Assembly (NCBI GenBank): GCA_937898685.1
Contig: CALEJT010000078.1
Location: forward strand, 1-64,000
Direction: 5' to 3'
Length of the DNA: 64,000 bases
From: an uncultured Gammaproteobacteria bacterium
GTDB lineage: Bacteria > Pseudomonadota > Gammaproteobacteria > Pseudomonadales > Pseudohongiellaceae
This document shows, piece after piece, positions 52,317-61,659 of the stretch. A model generated the notes under the pieces. That model saw nothing but the letters and a program-made list of their open reading frames with translations, was not told the DNA's origin and did no database searches. Within the stretch, counting starts at the first letter, position 1, and each line of letters starts with the position of its first letter. The translations under genes were made by a program, and so were the position numbers.

Positions 52317-52970
52317 TCACTTGCGTTCGAGCAAAGAGACGAGCGTGTTCTTGATGACGTCGATGTCGCCAACACCACTCACGGAGATGAAACGCAGAGA
52401 AGGTTCTCTATTGGAATAATCCTTGTAGAAGTCCACCAGCGGTTTGGTGTGCGAGTGGTAGACCTCGAGACGCTTGCGAACGGTCTCTTCCTTGTCGTCG
52501 TCACGCTGGATCAGCGGTTCGCCCGTAATGTCGTCTTTTCCCGGGTTTTTCGGGGGTTTGTTGTCGACGTGGTAGACACGTCCGGACTCCGGATGCACGC
52601 GACGGCCGCTCAGTCGACGCACGATTTCATCGTCCGGCACATCGATCTCGAGCACGACGTCGATGTCGATGCCGGCGTCGATCAGAGCCTGGGCTTGAGG
52701 GATGGTGCGCGGGAAGCCATCAAACAGGAAGCCACCGTCACAGTCGCTCTGACGGATGCGATCCTTGATCAGCGAAATGATGATGTCGTCGGTTACCAGT
52801 CCACCGCTCTCCATCACCGACTTCACCTGCTGCCCCAAAGGAGTGCCTGCCTTCACTGCGGCACGCAACATGTCGCCAGTGGAAATCTGTGGGATGCCAT
52901 ACAGTCCCTTGAGGAATTCCGCCTGCGTCCCTTTGCCAGCACCTGGCGCCCCAAGCAAAATGATTCTCAT
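52317..52970 (-). CDS. adk: Adenylate kinase
   Basis: Interconverts ATP plus AMP and two ADP. 217 residues. P-loop GAPGAGKGTQ at 7-16; DGFPRTIPQAQAL is the NMP/core motif; the long LID has GRRVHPESGRVYHVDNKPPK, without the zinc cysteines of Gram-positive enzymes. Ends ALVSLLERK-like. Transcribed as a separate unit from mazG. Confidence 0.97.
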   Translation of the reverse strand: MRIILLGAPGAGKGTQAEFLKGLYGIPQISTGDMLRAAVKAGTPLGQQVKSVMESGGLVTDDIIISLIKDRIRQSDCDGGFLFDGFPRTIPQAQALIDAGIDIDVVLEIDVPDDEIVRRLSGRRVHPESGRVYHVDNKPPKNPGKDDITGEPLIQRDDDKEETVRKRLEVYHSHTKPLVDFYKDYSNREPSLRFISVSGVGDIDVIKNTLVSLLERK

Positions 52971-53123
52971 CTGTTCTCTCCGAGGTCGTGCTCTTTGCGT
53001 TACGGCAGAGCAACTTGTTGGTGGTTGATTAGGAGTCCAATGGACTCGTCCGTACCCCTCCGTCGTGCAAGCGGCACCTTACACGTTTGTAATACCCCCC
53101 TCAAGGCGCGGAGCCCCGAGAAT

Positions 53124-53948
53124 TCAAGGTATTTCTGCGTTCTTGACCCGTTGCCAGTAGGCATCGAGCGCTGCTGCATCACAGTCTTGTAGCTGCTTTC
53201 CATCGGCCGCGCACAGTGCTTCGAGCGCACGTACGCGACGTTCGAACTTGCGGTTCGCCGCACGCAGCGCAGCTTCCGCATCGATGTTCAGATGGCGACC
53301 GAGATTCACTACCGTGAACAAGAGGTCACCGAATTCTTCCGCCATCTCTTCTTGCGCGTTCTGCGCCATGGCGGCTTTGAGTTCACTCAACTCTTCCTCG
53401 AGTTTGCCGATCACTTCCTCGGCCTGCGACCAGTCCAAACCGTGACGGCTGACACGTTTTTGCAATTTGGTTGCGCGCAGAAGCGCGCTCAGCGCCAGGG
53501 GGATGTCGGCGAGGATGCTCGGATCGCGCTTCGCCTGCCGCTCACCGGCCTTGATGTCTTCCCATTGTTTGCTGACTCCTTCCGCATCGATCTCGGGTTT
53601 GCGCCCGAAACTTGCGAGCGTCGCTTCGGGAAAGACGTGGGGATGACGGCGCAGCAGCTTGTCGGAGATGAGACGCGCGATCGTGTCGAAGTCGAACTTG
53701 CCTGCTTCCTTGCCGAGGCGCGCGTAGAAGACGACCTGGAACAGCAGGTCGCCGAGTTCTTCCGGCAGGTGGTCGAAGTCGCCACGCTCGATGGTGTCGA
53801 GCACCTCATAGGTTTCTTCGAGCGTGTGCGGCGCGATGGTGGCGAAGCTCTGTTGTAGATCCCAGGGACAGCCGAGCGTCGGGTGACGGAGGCAGTCCAT
53901 GATGCGTAACAACTCTTCCATGGCTGCGGATCGGTTGGTCTCGCTCAT
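53124..53948 (-). CDS. mazG: Nucleoside triphosphate pyrophosphohydrolase MazG
   Basis: Hydrolyses (d)NTPs to monophosphates and, in E. coli, lowers ppGpp effects. 274 residues with two tandem MazG domains. The first has CPWDLQQSFATIAPHTLEE and EELGDLLFQVVFYARLG; the second has KLEEELSELK and EEFGDLLFTVVNLGRHL, which carries the E-E-x-x-D metal site. relA, the usual upstream neighbour in gammaproteobacteria, is not here; rlmD follows directly. Confidence 0.95.
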   Translation of the reverse strand: MSETNRSAAMEELLRIMDCLRHPTLGCPWDLQQSFATIAPHTLEETYEVLDTIERGDFDHLPEELGDLLFQVVFYARLGKEAGKFDFDTIARLISDKLLRRHPHVFPEATLASFGRKPEIDAEGVSKQWEDIKAGERQAKRDPSILADIPLALSALLRATKLQKRVSRHGLDWSQAEEVIGKLEEELSELKAAMAQNAQEEMAEEFGDLLFTVVNLGRHLNIDAEAALRAANRKFERRVRALEALCAADGKQLQDCDAAALDAYWQRVKNAEIP

Positions 53949-53975
53949 GCGTCTGCCTCCTCGTTCCTCTGCATC

Positions 53976-55328
53976 TCAGCGGCGCGGTAGGAACAGCGCC
54001 ATTGCCTCGACATGACTGGTGTGGGGAAACATGTCCATGGCTCCCGCGGCGGCGAGTTCATAACCATGGGCGTGCAACACTCCGGCGTCGCGCGCCAGCG
54101 TTGCCGGGTTGCAGGATACGTAGACGATGCGGGTCGGGCGTGCGGCGATCACCGCCGGCAACACTTCCAATGCACCAGAGCGTGGCGGATCGAGTAGAAC
54201 CTTGTCGAAACCCTGCAGCAACCACGGATGCGTTTGCGGCGGCAGACTGAGATCGGCGCAGCGGAAGGAAACGTTGGTCAAGCCATTGCGCGCAGCATTT
54301 TCGTTGCCGCGATGCACCATTGTCTCCACGCCCTCGACACCGAGCACTTCGCGTGCCTTGGTCGCCAACGGCAAGGTGAAGTTGCCCAGACCACAGAAGA
54401 GATCCAGCACCTTGTCGGTGGGCTGCGGATCGAGCAGACGCACCGCCTGTTCCAGCATCATGCGGTTGATGCCGGCATTCACCTGGGTGAAGTCGAGCGG
54501 ATGGAAGGCTAGTTCCAAATCGAAGGCAGGCAGACGGTAGTAGAGACGTTCCGGCCCCTCCGCCGGATGCAACTTGTGTACGCTCTCGGGGCCCTTCGGC
54601 TGTAGGTAGAAGCTGAGGTCGTGCTGCGTGGCGAAGGCCACCAGCTTGTCACGATCGCCAGCCGACAGCGGTTGCAGATGGCGCAGCACCAGCGCCGTGT
54701 GTTCGGGCGTATCGGGATCGCCGAGTGCCACTTCCACCTGCGGCACGGTTTCGCGTGCGTCCATGCCGGAGATGAGTTCTTCCAGCGCCGGCAACAGCGT
54801 GCCGACCCGCGGATCGAGCACGGCGCAGCTGTCCATGTCGGTGATGTAGTTGCTGTGACGTTCACGGAAACCGATCAATACCCGCCCCTTCTTCGGCACG
54901 TAACGCACTGCCAGACGCGCCTTGCGGCGATAGCCGAGCACCTCGCCGCTCAGGACCGGCAAACGTTCGTAATCGGCGAGTCCGGTTTCGTGATGCAGGC
55001 GGTCGTGCAACGCCGCTTCCTTGAAACGCAGCTGCGCTTGCGGTGCCAGGTGCTGCAGGCTGCAACCACCGCACTGCGTGAAATGTGGGCAAGGTGGAGT
55101 CACGCGTTCGGGGGATGCGGTGAGCACCTCCAAGGTCTTGGCTTCGGCATAGCTGCCGCGCTGACTGGTGAGCTGCGCCTGCACGCTTTCACCGGTGAGT
55201 GCGCCTTCGACGAAGACGATGCGGCCATCGAGGTGCGCGATGCCACGCCCTTCGTGACTGAGACGGTCGATATCGAGACGGAACGGCTCGGCGGACGGCT
55301 TGCCGCGTGAACGATGATTGCGTCGCAT
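53976..55328 (-). CDS. rlmD: 23S rRNA (uracil-1939-C5)-methyltransferase RlmD
   Basis: SAM-dependent [4Fe-4S] enzyme that makes m5U1939. 450 residues. A TRAM domain covers about 15-70. Cluster ligands are Cys80, Cys86 and Cys89 (PPCPHFTQCGGCSLQHL) with the fourth in DSCAVLDPR. The methyltransferase domain shows VLDLFCGLGNFTLPLA and LLDPPRSGA; the catalytic Cys is in YVSCNPATLARD. It starts 5 bp after cysM. Confidence 0.95.
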   Translation of the reverse strand: MRRNHRSRGKPSAEPFRLDIDRLSHEGRGIAHLDGRIVFVEGALTGESVQAQLTSQRGSYAEAKTLEVLTASPERVTPPCPHFTQCGGCSLQHLAPQAQLRFKEAALHDRLHHETGLADYERLPVLSGEVLGYRRKARLAVRYVPKKGRVLIGFRERHSNYITDMDSCAVLDPRVGTLLPALEELISGMDARETVPQVEVALGDPDTPEHTALVLRHLQPLSAGDRDKLVAFATQHDLSFYLQPKGPESVHKLHPAEGPERLYYRLPAFDLELAFHPLDFTQVNAGINRMMLEQAVRLLDPQPTDKVLDLFCGLGNFTLPLATKAREVLGVEGVETMVHRGNENAARNGLTNVSFRCADLSLPPQTHPWLLQGFDKVLLDPPRSGALEVLPAVIAARPTRIVYVSCNPATLARDAGVLHAHGYELAAAGAMDMFPHTSHVEAMALFLPRR

Positions 55329-55333
55329 GCTTG

Positions 55334-56254
55334 TTACCGGCTGAACACGCCGGTGGAGAGATAACGGTCGCCGCGATCACAGATGATGGCCACGATGACG
55401 GCATCGCGCACGGTCTTCGCCAGTTCGAGCGAGGCGAATACCGCACCGCCGGAAGAGACGCCGCAGCAGATGCCCTCTTCGCGCGCGAGCGCCTTCATGG
55501 TGGCTTCGGCATCGGCCTGCGCAATATCGATGATGCGATCGACGCGTTCACGTTCGAAGATGCGCGGCAGATAGGCTTCGGGCCAGCGGCGGATGCCGGG
55601 GATCTTGCTGCCTTCCTGCGGCTGCAGACCGATGATCTGAATGTTCGGATTCTGCTCCTTGAGGAAACGCGAGCAACCCATGATGGTGCCGGTGGTGCCC
55701 ATCGAGCTGACGAAGTGGGTGATACGGCCCTGCGTGTCACGCCAGATTTCGGGACCGGTGTGTTCGTAGTGCGCGGCGTAGTTGTCGGGGTTGCCGAACT
55801 GATCCAGCACCTTGCCCTTGCCTTCCCGTTCCATCTGCTTGGCGAGATCGCGCGCACCTTCCATGCCTTCTTCCTCGCTCACCTCGATCAGGGTGGCGCC
55901 GTAGGCCGTCATGGCGTCCTTGCGTTCCTGGGTGGAGTTGTCGGGCATGATCAGGATCATGCGATAGCCCTTGATCGCCGCCACCATCGCCAGGGCGATG
56001 CCGGTATTGCCGCTGGTCGCTTCGATCAGCGTATCGCCCGGTTTGATCTCACCACGCGCTTCTGCCTTGGTGATCATGCTGAGCGCGGGGCGATCCTTCA
56101 CGGAACCCGCCGGGTTGTTGCCTTCGAGTTTCACCAACACGGTGTTGGAAGCGTCGACTCCAAAGGCCTGCGGCAGACGCTGCAGACGTACCAGGGGCGT
56201 GTTGCCGACCATGGCTTCGATCGTGGGCCAGGGGTTGGGGGTGAAGTTTTGCAT
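55334..56254 (-). CDS. cysM: Cysteine synthase B (O-acetylserine sulfhydrylase)
   Basis: PLP enzyme that makes cysteine from O-acetylserine and sulfide or thiosulfate. 306 residues. PLP Lys53 is in NNPAGSVKDRPAL, the phosphate loop in EATSGNTGIALAMVA, and the substrate loop in GTTGTIMGCSRFLKEQNP. It is closer to the CysM type than CysK because of its shorter length and the KLEGNNPAGSVKDR signature. First gene of cysM-rlmD-mazG. Confidence 0.94.
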   Translation of the reverse strand: MQNFTPNPWPTIEAMVGNTPLVRLQRLPQAFGVDASNTVLVKLEGNNPAGSVKDRPALSMITKAEARGEIKPGDTLIEATSGNTGIALAMVAAIKGYRMILIMPDNSTQERKDAMTAYGATLIEVSEEEGMEGARDLAKQMEREGKGKVLDQFGNPDNYAAHYEHTGPEIWRDTQGRITHFVSSMGTTGTIMGCSRFLKEQNPNIQIIGLQPQEGSKIPGIRRWPEAYLPRIFERERVDRIIDIAQADAEATMKALAREEGICCGVSSGGAVFASLELAKTVRDAVIVAIICDRGDRYLSTGVFSR

Positions 56255-56344
56255 CCCGATACCTACGCGGAGAAAGTCGCGAATTTTATAGAACCTGCCG
56301 CGAAATACCTAGGGATGCACTGGTTCGGTGTCGTTACGAGTCCG

Positions 56345-57067
56345 TCACAAGGGGCGGAACAACTCCCGGCTGGCCAGTTCGCGTTCGCCCAGATGTCGCG
56401 CAAGCAACTGACGCATCAGGCGTTTCGCCGTGCGCCGCGTCGCAGGTTCAGTGAAATCCCGCCGCGCGATGGCAAGCAGCTCGGCGCCACCGTACAACTG
56501 CTGTTCGCGACTCGAACCTTCGAGCGCGAACTGGCGTACGAGGCCGGTGTCGGGATGGAGATAGTAATGAGCCTCGGCTTCGATCGGCTCACCGTGTTCG
56601 GCGTCGTGCATGAAGTCGATGCCATAGCCGAGCGTGTCCAACAGTTGCAATTCGAAGTTGCGCAGCGTGGCTTCGACGTCGTCGTTGCGTTCGAGCGCGC
56701 GCAGTGTGTGCTCGTAGTGATGGAAGAGATCCGGCTCCGCTTCCACGCCATGCACGAGGCGCGTCAGCAGTTCGTTGACGTACAGAGCAGAGAACAGCGC
56801 CGTACCACTCAGCATGAGCGCCGGGCCGTCCGCTTCCACTTGTTTGAGCGTGAGCAGGTCGGTCTTGCCGACCACGCTCACGCTCAAGGGCACGAAGGGT
56901 TGCAACAGCGCGCGCTTGGGGCTCTTGGCATTGCGTACGCCACGGGCGATGGCACTGAAGCGGCCTCGCTCCAGGCTGAAACAATCGAGCAGCAAGCTGG
57001 TTTCGCGAAATGGCCGGCTATGCAGGAGCCAGGCGCGGATCTTGTCGTCCGGCTGTTTGCTGGCCAT
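56345..57067 (-). CDS. recO: DNA repair protein RecO
   Basis: Helps RecR load RecA at gaps coated with SSB. 240 residues. N-terminal OB-fold (AWLLHSRPFRETSLLLDCFS, ERGRFSAIARGVRNAKSP) and a helical C-terminal domain. No zinc cysteines, as in other gammaproteobacterial RecO proteins. Follows era by 9 bp. Confidence 0.92.
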   Translation of the reverse strand: MASKQPDDKIRAWLLHSRPFRETSLLLDCFSLERGRFSAIARGVRNAKSPKRALLQPFVPLSVSVVGKTDLLTLKQVEADGPALMLSGTALFSALYVNELLTRLVHGVEAEPDLFHHYEHTLRALERNDDVEATLRNFELQLLDTLGYGIDFMHDAEHGEPIEAEAHYYLHPDTGLVRQFALEGSSREQQLYGGAELLAIARRDFTEPATRRTAKRLMRQLLARHLGERELASRELFRPL

Positions 57068-57076
57068 GGTAGGGCG

Positions 57077-58000
57077 TCAGTCGTAACCGAGACTCTTGAG
57101 CGCACGCTCGTCATCGGACCAGCCGCGCTTCACCTTCACCCACAAGCGCAGCATGACCTTGCAATCGAACAAGCGTTCCATGTCACGGCGCGCCTCGGTG
57201 CCGATCAGTTTGAGGCGATTGCCGCCCTCCCCGATCAACATCTTCTTCTGCGATTCCTTCTCGACGTAGATCACGGCACCGATGCGATGCAGGTTGCCTT
57301 CGACACGATATTCCTCGATCTCCACCGCCACTTCGTACGGCAGTTCGTCGCCCATCTGTCGCGTGATCTTCTCGCGCACGTATTCGGCGGCGAGATAGCG
57401 CGCGCTCTTGTCGGTCAGTTGGTCTTCGGGGAAGTACCAGGGATTTTCCGGCAGGTGCTGCACGATGGCGCGTTCGAGTTCATCGGTGAACTGTTGCCGC
57501 AGCGCGGAGACCGGCACGATCGCCGCAAACTGTTGCGCCGCCTCCCCCATCTCGGCGATGAAGGGCAGGATGGCGTCACGATCGGGTAGTTCGTCGATCT
57601 TGTTGATGACGAGCAGTGTCGGCACCCGCGCCTTGCGTACTTCTTCCAGCAGCGCGAGGTCTTCCTCCAGCCAATGCAAACGATCGATCAGAAACAGCAC
57701 CACGTCGACGTCCGCCAACACGCTGCTGATCGTCTTGACCATGTACTGGTTGATGGCCTTCTTGAAACCGCGGTGATAGCCGGGCGTGTCGACGAAGACG
57801 ATCTGGTCGTTGCCCAGCGTCTTGATGCCGAGCAGGCGCTGACGCGTGGTCTGCGGCTTACGCGAAGTGATGCTGACTTTCTGGCCGATGAGATGGTTGA
57901 GCAGCGTGGACTTGCCGACATTGGGGCGACCCACGAGCGCCACCATGCCACAACGGGTGGGCGTGCTCGCCTCGGCCTCGGGTACTGCGTCGTCTGTCAT
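57077..58000 (-). CDS. era: GTPase Era
   Basis: Essential GTPase that matures 16S rRNA and the 30S subunit. 307 residues. G1 GRPNVGKS at 24-31, G3 DTPGYH, G4 NKID near 132-135; the C-terminal KH domain contains GEGGNRLKLIG. Follows rnc by 48 bp. Confidence 0.96.
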   Translation of the reverse strand: MTDDAVPEAEASTPTRCGMVALVGRPNVGKSTLLNHLIGQKVSITSRKPQTTRQRLLGIKTLGNDQIVFVDTPGYHRGFKKAINQYMVKTISSVLADVDVVLFLIDRLHWLEEDLALLEEVRKARVPTLLVINKIDELPDRDAILPFIAEMGEAAQQFAAIVPVSALRQQFTDELERAIVQHLPENPWYFPEDQLTDKSARYLAAEYVREKITRQMGDELPYEVAVEIEEYRVEGNLHRIGAVIYVEKESQKKMLIGEGGNRLKLIGTEARRDMERLFDCKVMLRLWVKVKRGWSDDERALKSLGYD

Positions 58001-58048
58001 AGAGAAGTCTCGGATTCGATGGGTTCAGCTCGCGTGACTACGCGGTTC

Positions 58049-58720
58049 TCAACCATCGCCGACTCCAAGCGTGGTGAGCACCATCTGCGCGGCGCGCTGT
58101 TCGGCTTCCTTGCGACTGCTGCCGCTGCCGCTTTCCGGATCGCGCAGGAGCACGACCTTGCAATCCACATAGAAACGTTGCAGGTGATCCTTACCGACGA
58201 TCTCGCGGATGCTGTAAACCGGCAAGGGCAGTTTACGCGCCTGCAGATATTCCTGCAGACGGGTCTTGGCGTCCTTGCTGTTCGACTGCGGACCGTAGGT
58301 AGCGAGACGCGGCTGGAACCACTCCCGCACACGCGCCACGCACAGCTCGAAACCGCCATCGAGGTAGAGCGCACTCACCAGCGCTTCGAAGGCGTCCGCC
58401 AGAATGGAGTCGCGATTGGCGCCACCGGATTTGAGTTCACCCATGCCGAGGCTCAGGTACTGACCCAGTTCGAGACTACGCGCCAGTTCCGCCAGGGTAG
58501 CCTGTTGCACGAGGCTCGCGCGCATGCGGCTGAGTTCACCTTCGCTGGCTTCGGGATAGGTTTCGAACAGCAGCTGGGAAATGATCATGCCCAGCACGGC
58601 ATCGCCGAGAAATTCGAGGCGCTCGTTGTTGTCCTTGCCGGCGCTGCAGTGACGCAGGGCGCGTTGCAGCAGTTCCTTGTCGCGGAACTCATAGGATAGT
58701 TTGGTGTAGAGACCGTCCAC
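58049..58720 (-). CDS. rnc: Ribonuclease III
   Basis: Cleaves double-stranded RNA, including rRNA precursors. 223 residues from a GTG start. The catalytic signature ERLEFLGDAVLG is at 33-44; metal-binding acidic residues follow (ADAFEALVSALYLD). A double-stranded RNA binding domain covers about 155-222. Located between lepB and era, the classic order. Confidence 0.96.
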   Translation of the reverse strand: MDGLYTKLSYEFRDKELLQRALRHCSAGKDNNERLEFLGDAVLGMIISQLLFETYPEASEGELSRMRASLVQQATLAELARSLELGQYLSLGMGELKSGGANRDSILADAFEALVSALYLDGGFELCVARVREWFQPRLATYGPQSNSKDAKTRLQEYLQARKLPLPVYSIREIVGKDHLQRFYVDCKVVLLRDPESGSGSSRKEAEQRAAQMVLTTLGVGDG

Positions 58721-58739
58721 GGTGAGATCGACTCCGCCT

Positions 58740-59672
58740 TCAGGGATTTTGGATCAGGCGGTTCTGGGAGAAGGTCGGCAGCGTGAGGCCGGGTTCCTTG
58801 TGCATCCATACCGCCACCGCCTTGCCGACGATGTTCTTCTCGGGCACCGGGCCCCACTCGCGACTGTCGCTACTGTTGTCACGGTTGTCGCCCATCATGA
58901 AGTAGTGGCCTTCCGGAATGATCGCACCTTCTGGCTGCAGCCAGTCGAAGCTGCGCGGCAGGAAGTTGCGCGAAGGAATGGTGTAGATGTCGTGCACGAG
59001 GCCGTTGACGGTCTCCTTCGACAGCATGACGCCAGGCTCACCGGTCGGGCCCACCAGCTCCTGCTCCAGCGGTTCGCCGTTGATGTAGATGGTCTTGTTC
59101 TTGTATTGGATGTGATCGCCGGGCAGGCCGATCACTCGCTTGATGAAGTAATGCGGATCATGCGGTGGGATGAACACCATCACGTCGCCACGCTGGGGCT
59201 CACCGACGGGCAGGATCTTGGTGCCGACCACGGGCAGACGCAGACCATAGGCGAATTTGTTCACGACGATGAAGTCACCCACGTTCAGCGTGGGGATCAT
59301 CGAACCCGAGGGAATCTGGAACGGCTCGAACAAAAACGAGCGCAGGATCAGTACCGCGAACAGAATCGGGAAGAACGACTTGGCGTACTCGACGGGTGCG
59401 GGATCGCGATAGAGCGACACCGCCTGACGGAACACGGCCTGTTTCGTCACATCAGTCTCTTGGGCACTGGCGGCCGCCTTCTTGGTCGGCTTACCGTCGG
59501 CACCGAGCGTATCGAGATAGGCTTCGAAGGATTCGATACTGGTGTTGTTGCGCTTCAGATATTCCTCGGTGCGTTCCTGACGCGGACGGCGCCACCACAG
59601 GTTGTCGGCAAGCCAGATCAGGCCGCTCACCAGTGAGAGCAGGACCAGCACCAAGGAAAAATCTATGTTCAT
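58740..59672 (-). CDS. lepB: Signal peptidase I
   Basis: Membrane protease that removes signal peptides from exported proteins. 310 residues. Two N-terminal membrane helices (about 5-22 and 98-115). Catalytic Ser124 is in IPSGSMIPTL and Lys178 in YFIKRVIGLPGD. The box E motif is MMGDNRDNSSDSR. Follows lepA on the same strand. Confidence 0.96.
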   Translation of the reverse strand: MNIDFSLVLVLLSLVSGLIWLADNLWWRRPRQERTEEYLKRNNTSIESFEAYLDTLGADGKPTKKAAASAQETDVTKQAVFRQAVSLYRDPAPVEYAKSFFPILFAVLILRSFLFEPFQIPSGSMIPTLNVGDFIVVNKFAYGLRLPVVGTKILPVGEPQRGDVMVFIPPHDPHYFIKRVIGLPGDHIQYKNKTIYINGEPLEQELVGPTGEPGVMLSKETVNGLVHDIYTIPSRNFLPRSFDWLQPEGAIIPEGHYFMMGDNRDNSSDSREWGPVPEKNIVGKAVAVWMHKEPGLTLPTFSQNRLIQNP

Positions 59673-59704
59673 GACTGCCTACGTTCCGTTGTCGAATCGC
59701 TTCG

Positions 59705-61504
59705 TTATTTATCCACTTTGAGGATCGCAAGGAAGGCTTCCTGCGGTACTTCCACGCTGCCCACCTGCTTCATGCGCTTCTTACCGGCCTTCTGCTTCTC
59801 CAGCAGCTTCTTCTTACGGCTCACGTCACCGCCGTAACATTTGGCCAATACGTTCTTGCGCAGGGCCTTCACGGTGGAACGCGCCACGATCTGCCCGCCG
59901 ATGGCGGCCTGAATGGCGACATCATAGAGCTGGCGGGGGATGAGTTCCTGCATTTTCTCCGTGAGAACGCGGCCTTTGGCGTGAGCTTGGTCACGATGCA
60001 CGATCAACGCGAGCGCATCCACCGGATCACCGTTGATCAGAATGTCCAGACGCACCAGCTTCGCGGGCTGGAAGCGCACGAAGTGATAGTCGAGCGAGGC
60101 GTAGCCGCGGCTCACCGACTTGAGGCGATCGAAGAAGTCGAGCACCACTTCGTTCATGGGTAGTTCGTAGCGCAGCTGCACCTGGTTGCCGACGAACTGC
60201 ATGTCCTTCTGCACACCACGTTTGTCGACACAGAGCGCGATCACGTTGCCGAGATGCTCCTGTGGCACGAGGATGTTGGCTTCGACGATGGGCTCACGCA
60301 TCTCTTCGATGTTGCCCATCGGCGGCAAGCGCGAGGGACTGTCCACCTTCAATACTTCGCCACGCTTGGTGACCACTTCGTACACCACCGTCGGCGCCGA
60401 AGTGATGAGATCCAGGTTGTAGTGACGCTCGAGACGTTCCTGCACGATCTCCATGTGGAGCATGCCGAGGAAGCCACAGCGGAAACCGATGCCGAGCGCG
60501 TCGGAATTCTCCGGCTCGTATTGCAGTGCCGCATCGTTGAGCGTGAGTTTTTCGAGCGCGTCGCGGAAGGCGTCATAGTCGTCTGCCGACACCGGGAAAA
60601 GCCCGGCGTAAACCTGAGGCTGTACGCGTTTGAAACCTGGCAGTGCCGGTACGTCCGGCGTCTTGGCGTGCGTGATGGTATCGCCCACCGGTGCACCCTT
60701 GATCTCCTTGATGCCGGCTTCGATGAAGCCTACTTCTCCGGCCTTCAATTCATCCTTCACCACACGCTTCGGCGTGAAGATGCCGACGTTGTCGACCACG
60801 TGCACACGGCCGGTGGACTTGGCGATGATCTTGTCGCCACGACGAATGCTGCCGTGACGTACGCGCACCAGCGACACCACACCCAGATAATTGTCGAACC
60901 AGGAATCGATGATGAGTGCCTGCAGGTCGTCTTCGATTTCACCCTGCGGCGCGGGAATCGCTTCGATCAGTTTTTCCAGTACGTCTTCCACGCCCATGCC
61001 GCTCTTGGCACTGCAGGGAACCGCGTCGGTGGCATCGATGCCGATGATCTCTTCGATCTCCTTCTTCACGCGCTCGGGCTCGGCCTGTGGCAGGTCCATC
61101 TTGTTGAGCACGGGAATCACTTCGAGGCCCTGCTCGATCGCGGTGTAGCAGTTGGCCACCGACTGCGCTTCCACGCCTTGCGCGGCATCGACGATCAGCA
61201 GCGCACCTTCACACGCGGCGAGCGAGCGCGACACTTCGTAGCTGAAGTCGACGTGGCCGGGAGTGTCGATGAAGTTGAGCTGGTAGGTCTTGCCGTCGCG
61301 GGCGGTGTAGTTGAGCGTCACCGACTGCGCCTTGATGGTGATGCCGCGCTCGCGTTCGATGTCCATGGAGTCGAGCACCTGCTCGGACATCTCGCGGTCA
61401 CTCAGGCCGCCACATATTTGAATGAAGCGGTCAGCCAGCGTGGACTTGCCGTGGTCGATGTGGGCAATGATCGAGAAATTGCGGATATGACTGAGGTCGC
61501 TCAC
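59705..61504 (-). CDS. lepA: Elongation factor 4 (LepA)
   Basis: Translational GTPase that back-translocates or remodels stalled ribosomes. 599 residues from a GTG start. G1 AHIDHGKSTL at about 14-23, G3 DTPGHVDF, G4 NKMD; the family-specific C-terminal domain has RQLYDVAIQAAIGGQIVAR and KCYGGDVSRKKKLLEKQKAG. First gene of lepA-lepB-rnc-era-recO. Confidence 0.97.
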   Translation of the reverse strand: MSDLSHIRNFSIIAHIDHGKSTLADRFIQICGGLSDREMSEQVLDSMDIERERGITIKAQSVTLNYTARDGKTYQLNFIDTPGHVDFSYEVSRSLAACEGALLIVDAAQGVEAQSVANCYTAIEQGLEVIPVLNKMDLPQAEPERVKKEIEEIIGIDATDAVPCSAKSGMGVEDVLEKLIEAIPAPQGEIEDDLQALIIDSWFDNYLGVVSLVRVRHGSIRRGDKIIAKSTGRVHVVDNVGIFTPKRVVKDELKAGEVGFIEAGIKEIKGAPVGDTITHAKTPDVPALPGFKRVQPQVYAGLFPVSADDYDAFRDALEKLTLNDAALQYEPENSDALGIGFRCGFLGMLHMEIVQERLERHYNLDLITSAPTVVYEVVTKRGEVLKVDSPSRLPPMGNIEEMREPIVEANILVPQEHLGNVIALCVDKRGVQKDMQFVGNQVQLRYELPMNEVVLDFFDRLKSVSRGYASLDYHFVRFQPAKLVRLDILINGDPVDALALIVHRDQAHAKGRVLTEKMQELIPRQLYDVAIQAAIGGQIVARSTVKALRKNVLAKCYGGDVSRKKKLLEKQKAGKKRMKQVGSVEVPQEAFLAILKVDK

Positions 61505-61659
61505 GACGGACTGCTACCTGGTACTGGATTAAAAAGCGCGCAATGGTACCTGAAAGCCGTTCAGGCGCCAATTACTGGCATTCCGTACCAGCAATTTTTC
61601 CAAGAAAAATCAGTTCGTTGCGAGTTTTTTCCCGCGGCCTTGCGACCGCGGGTTCCACG

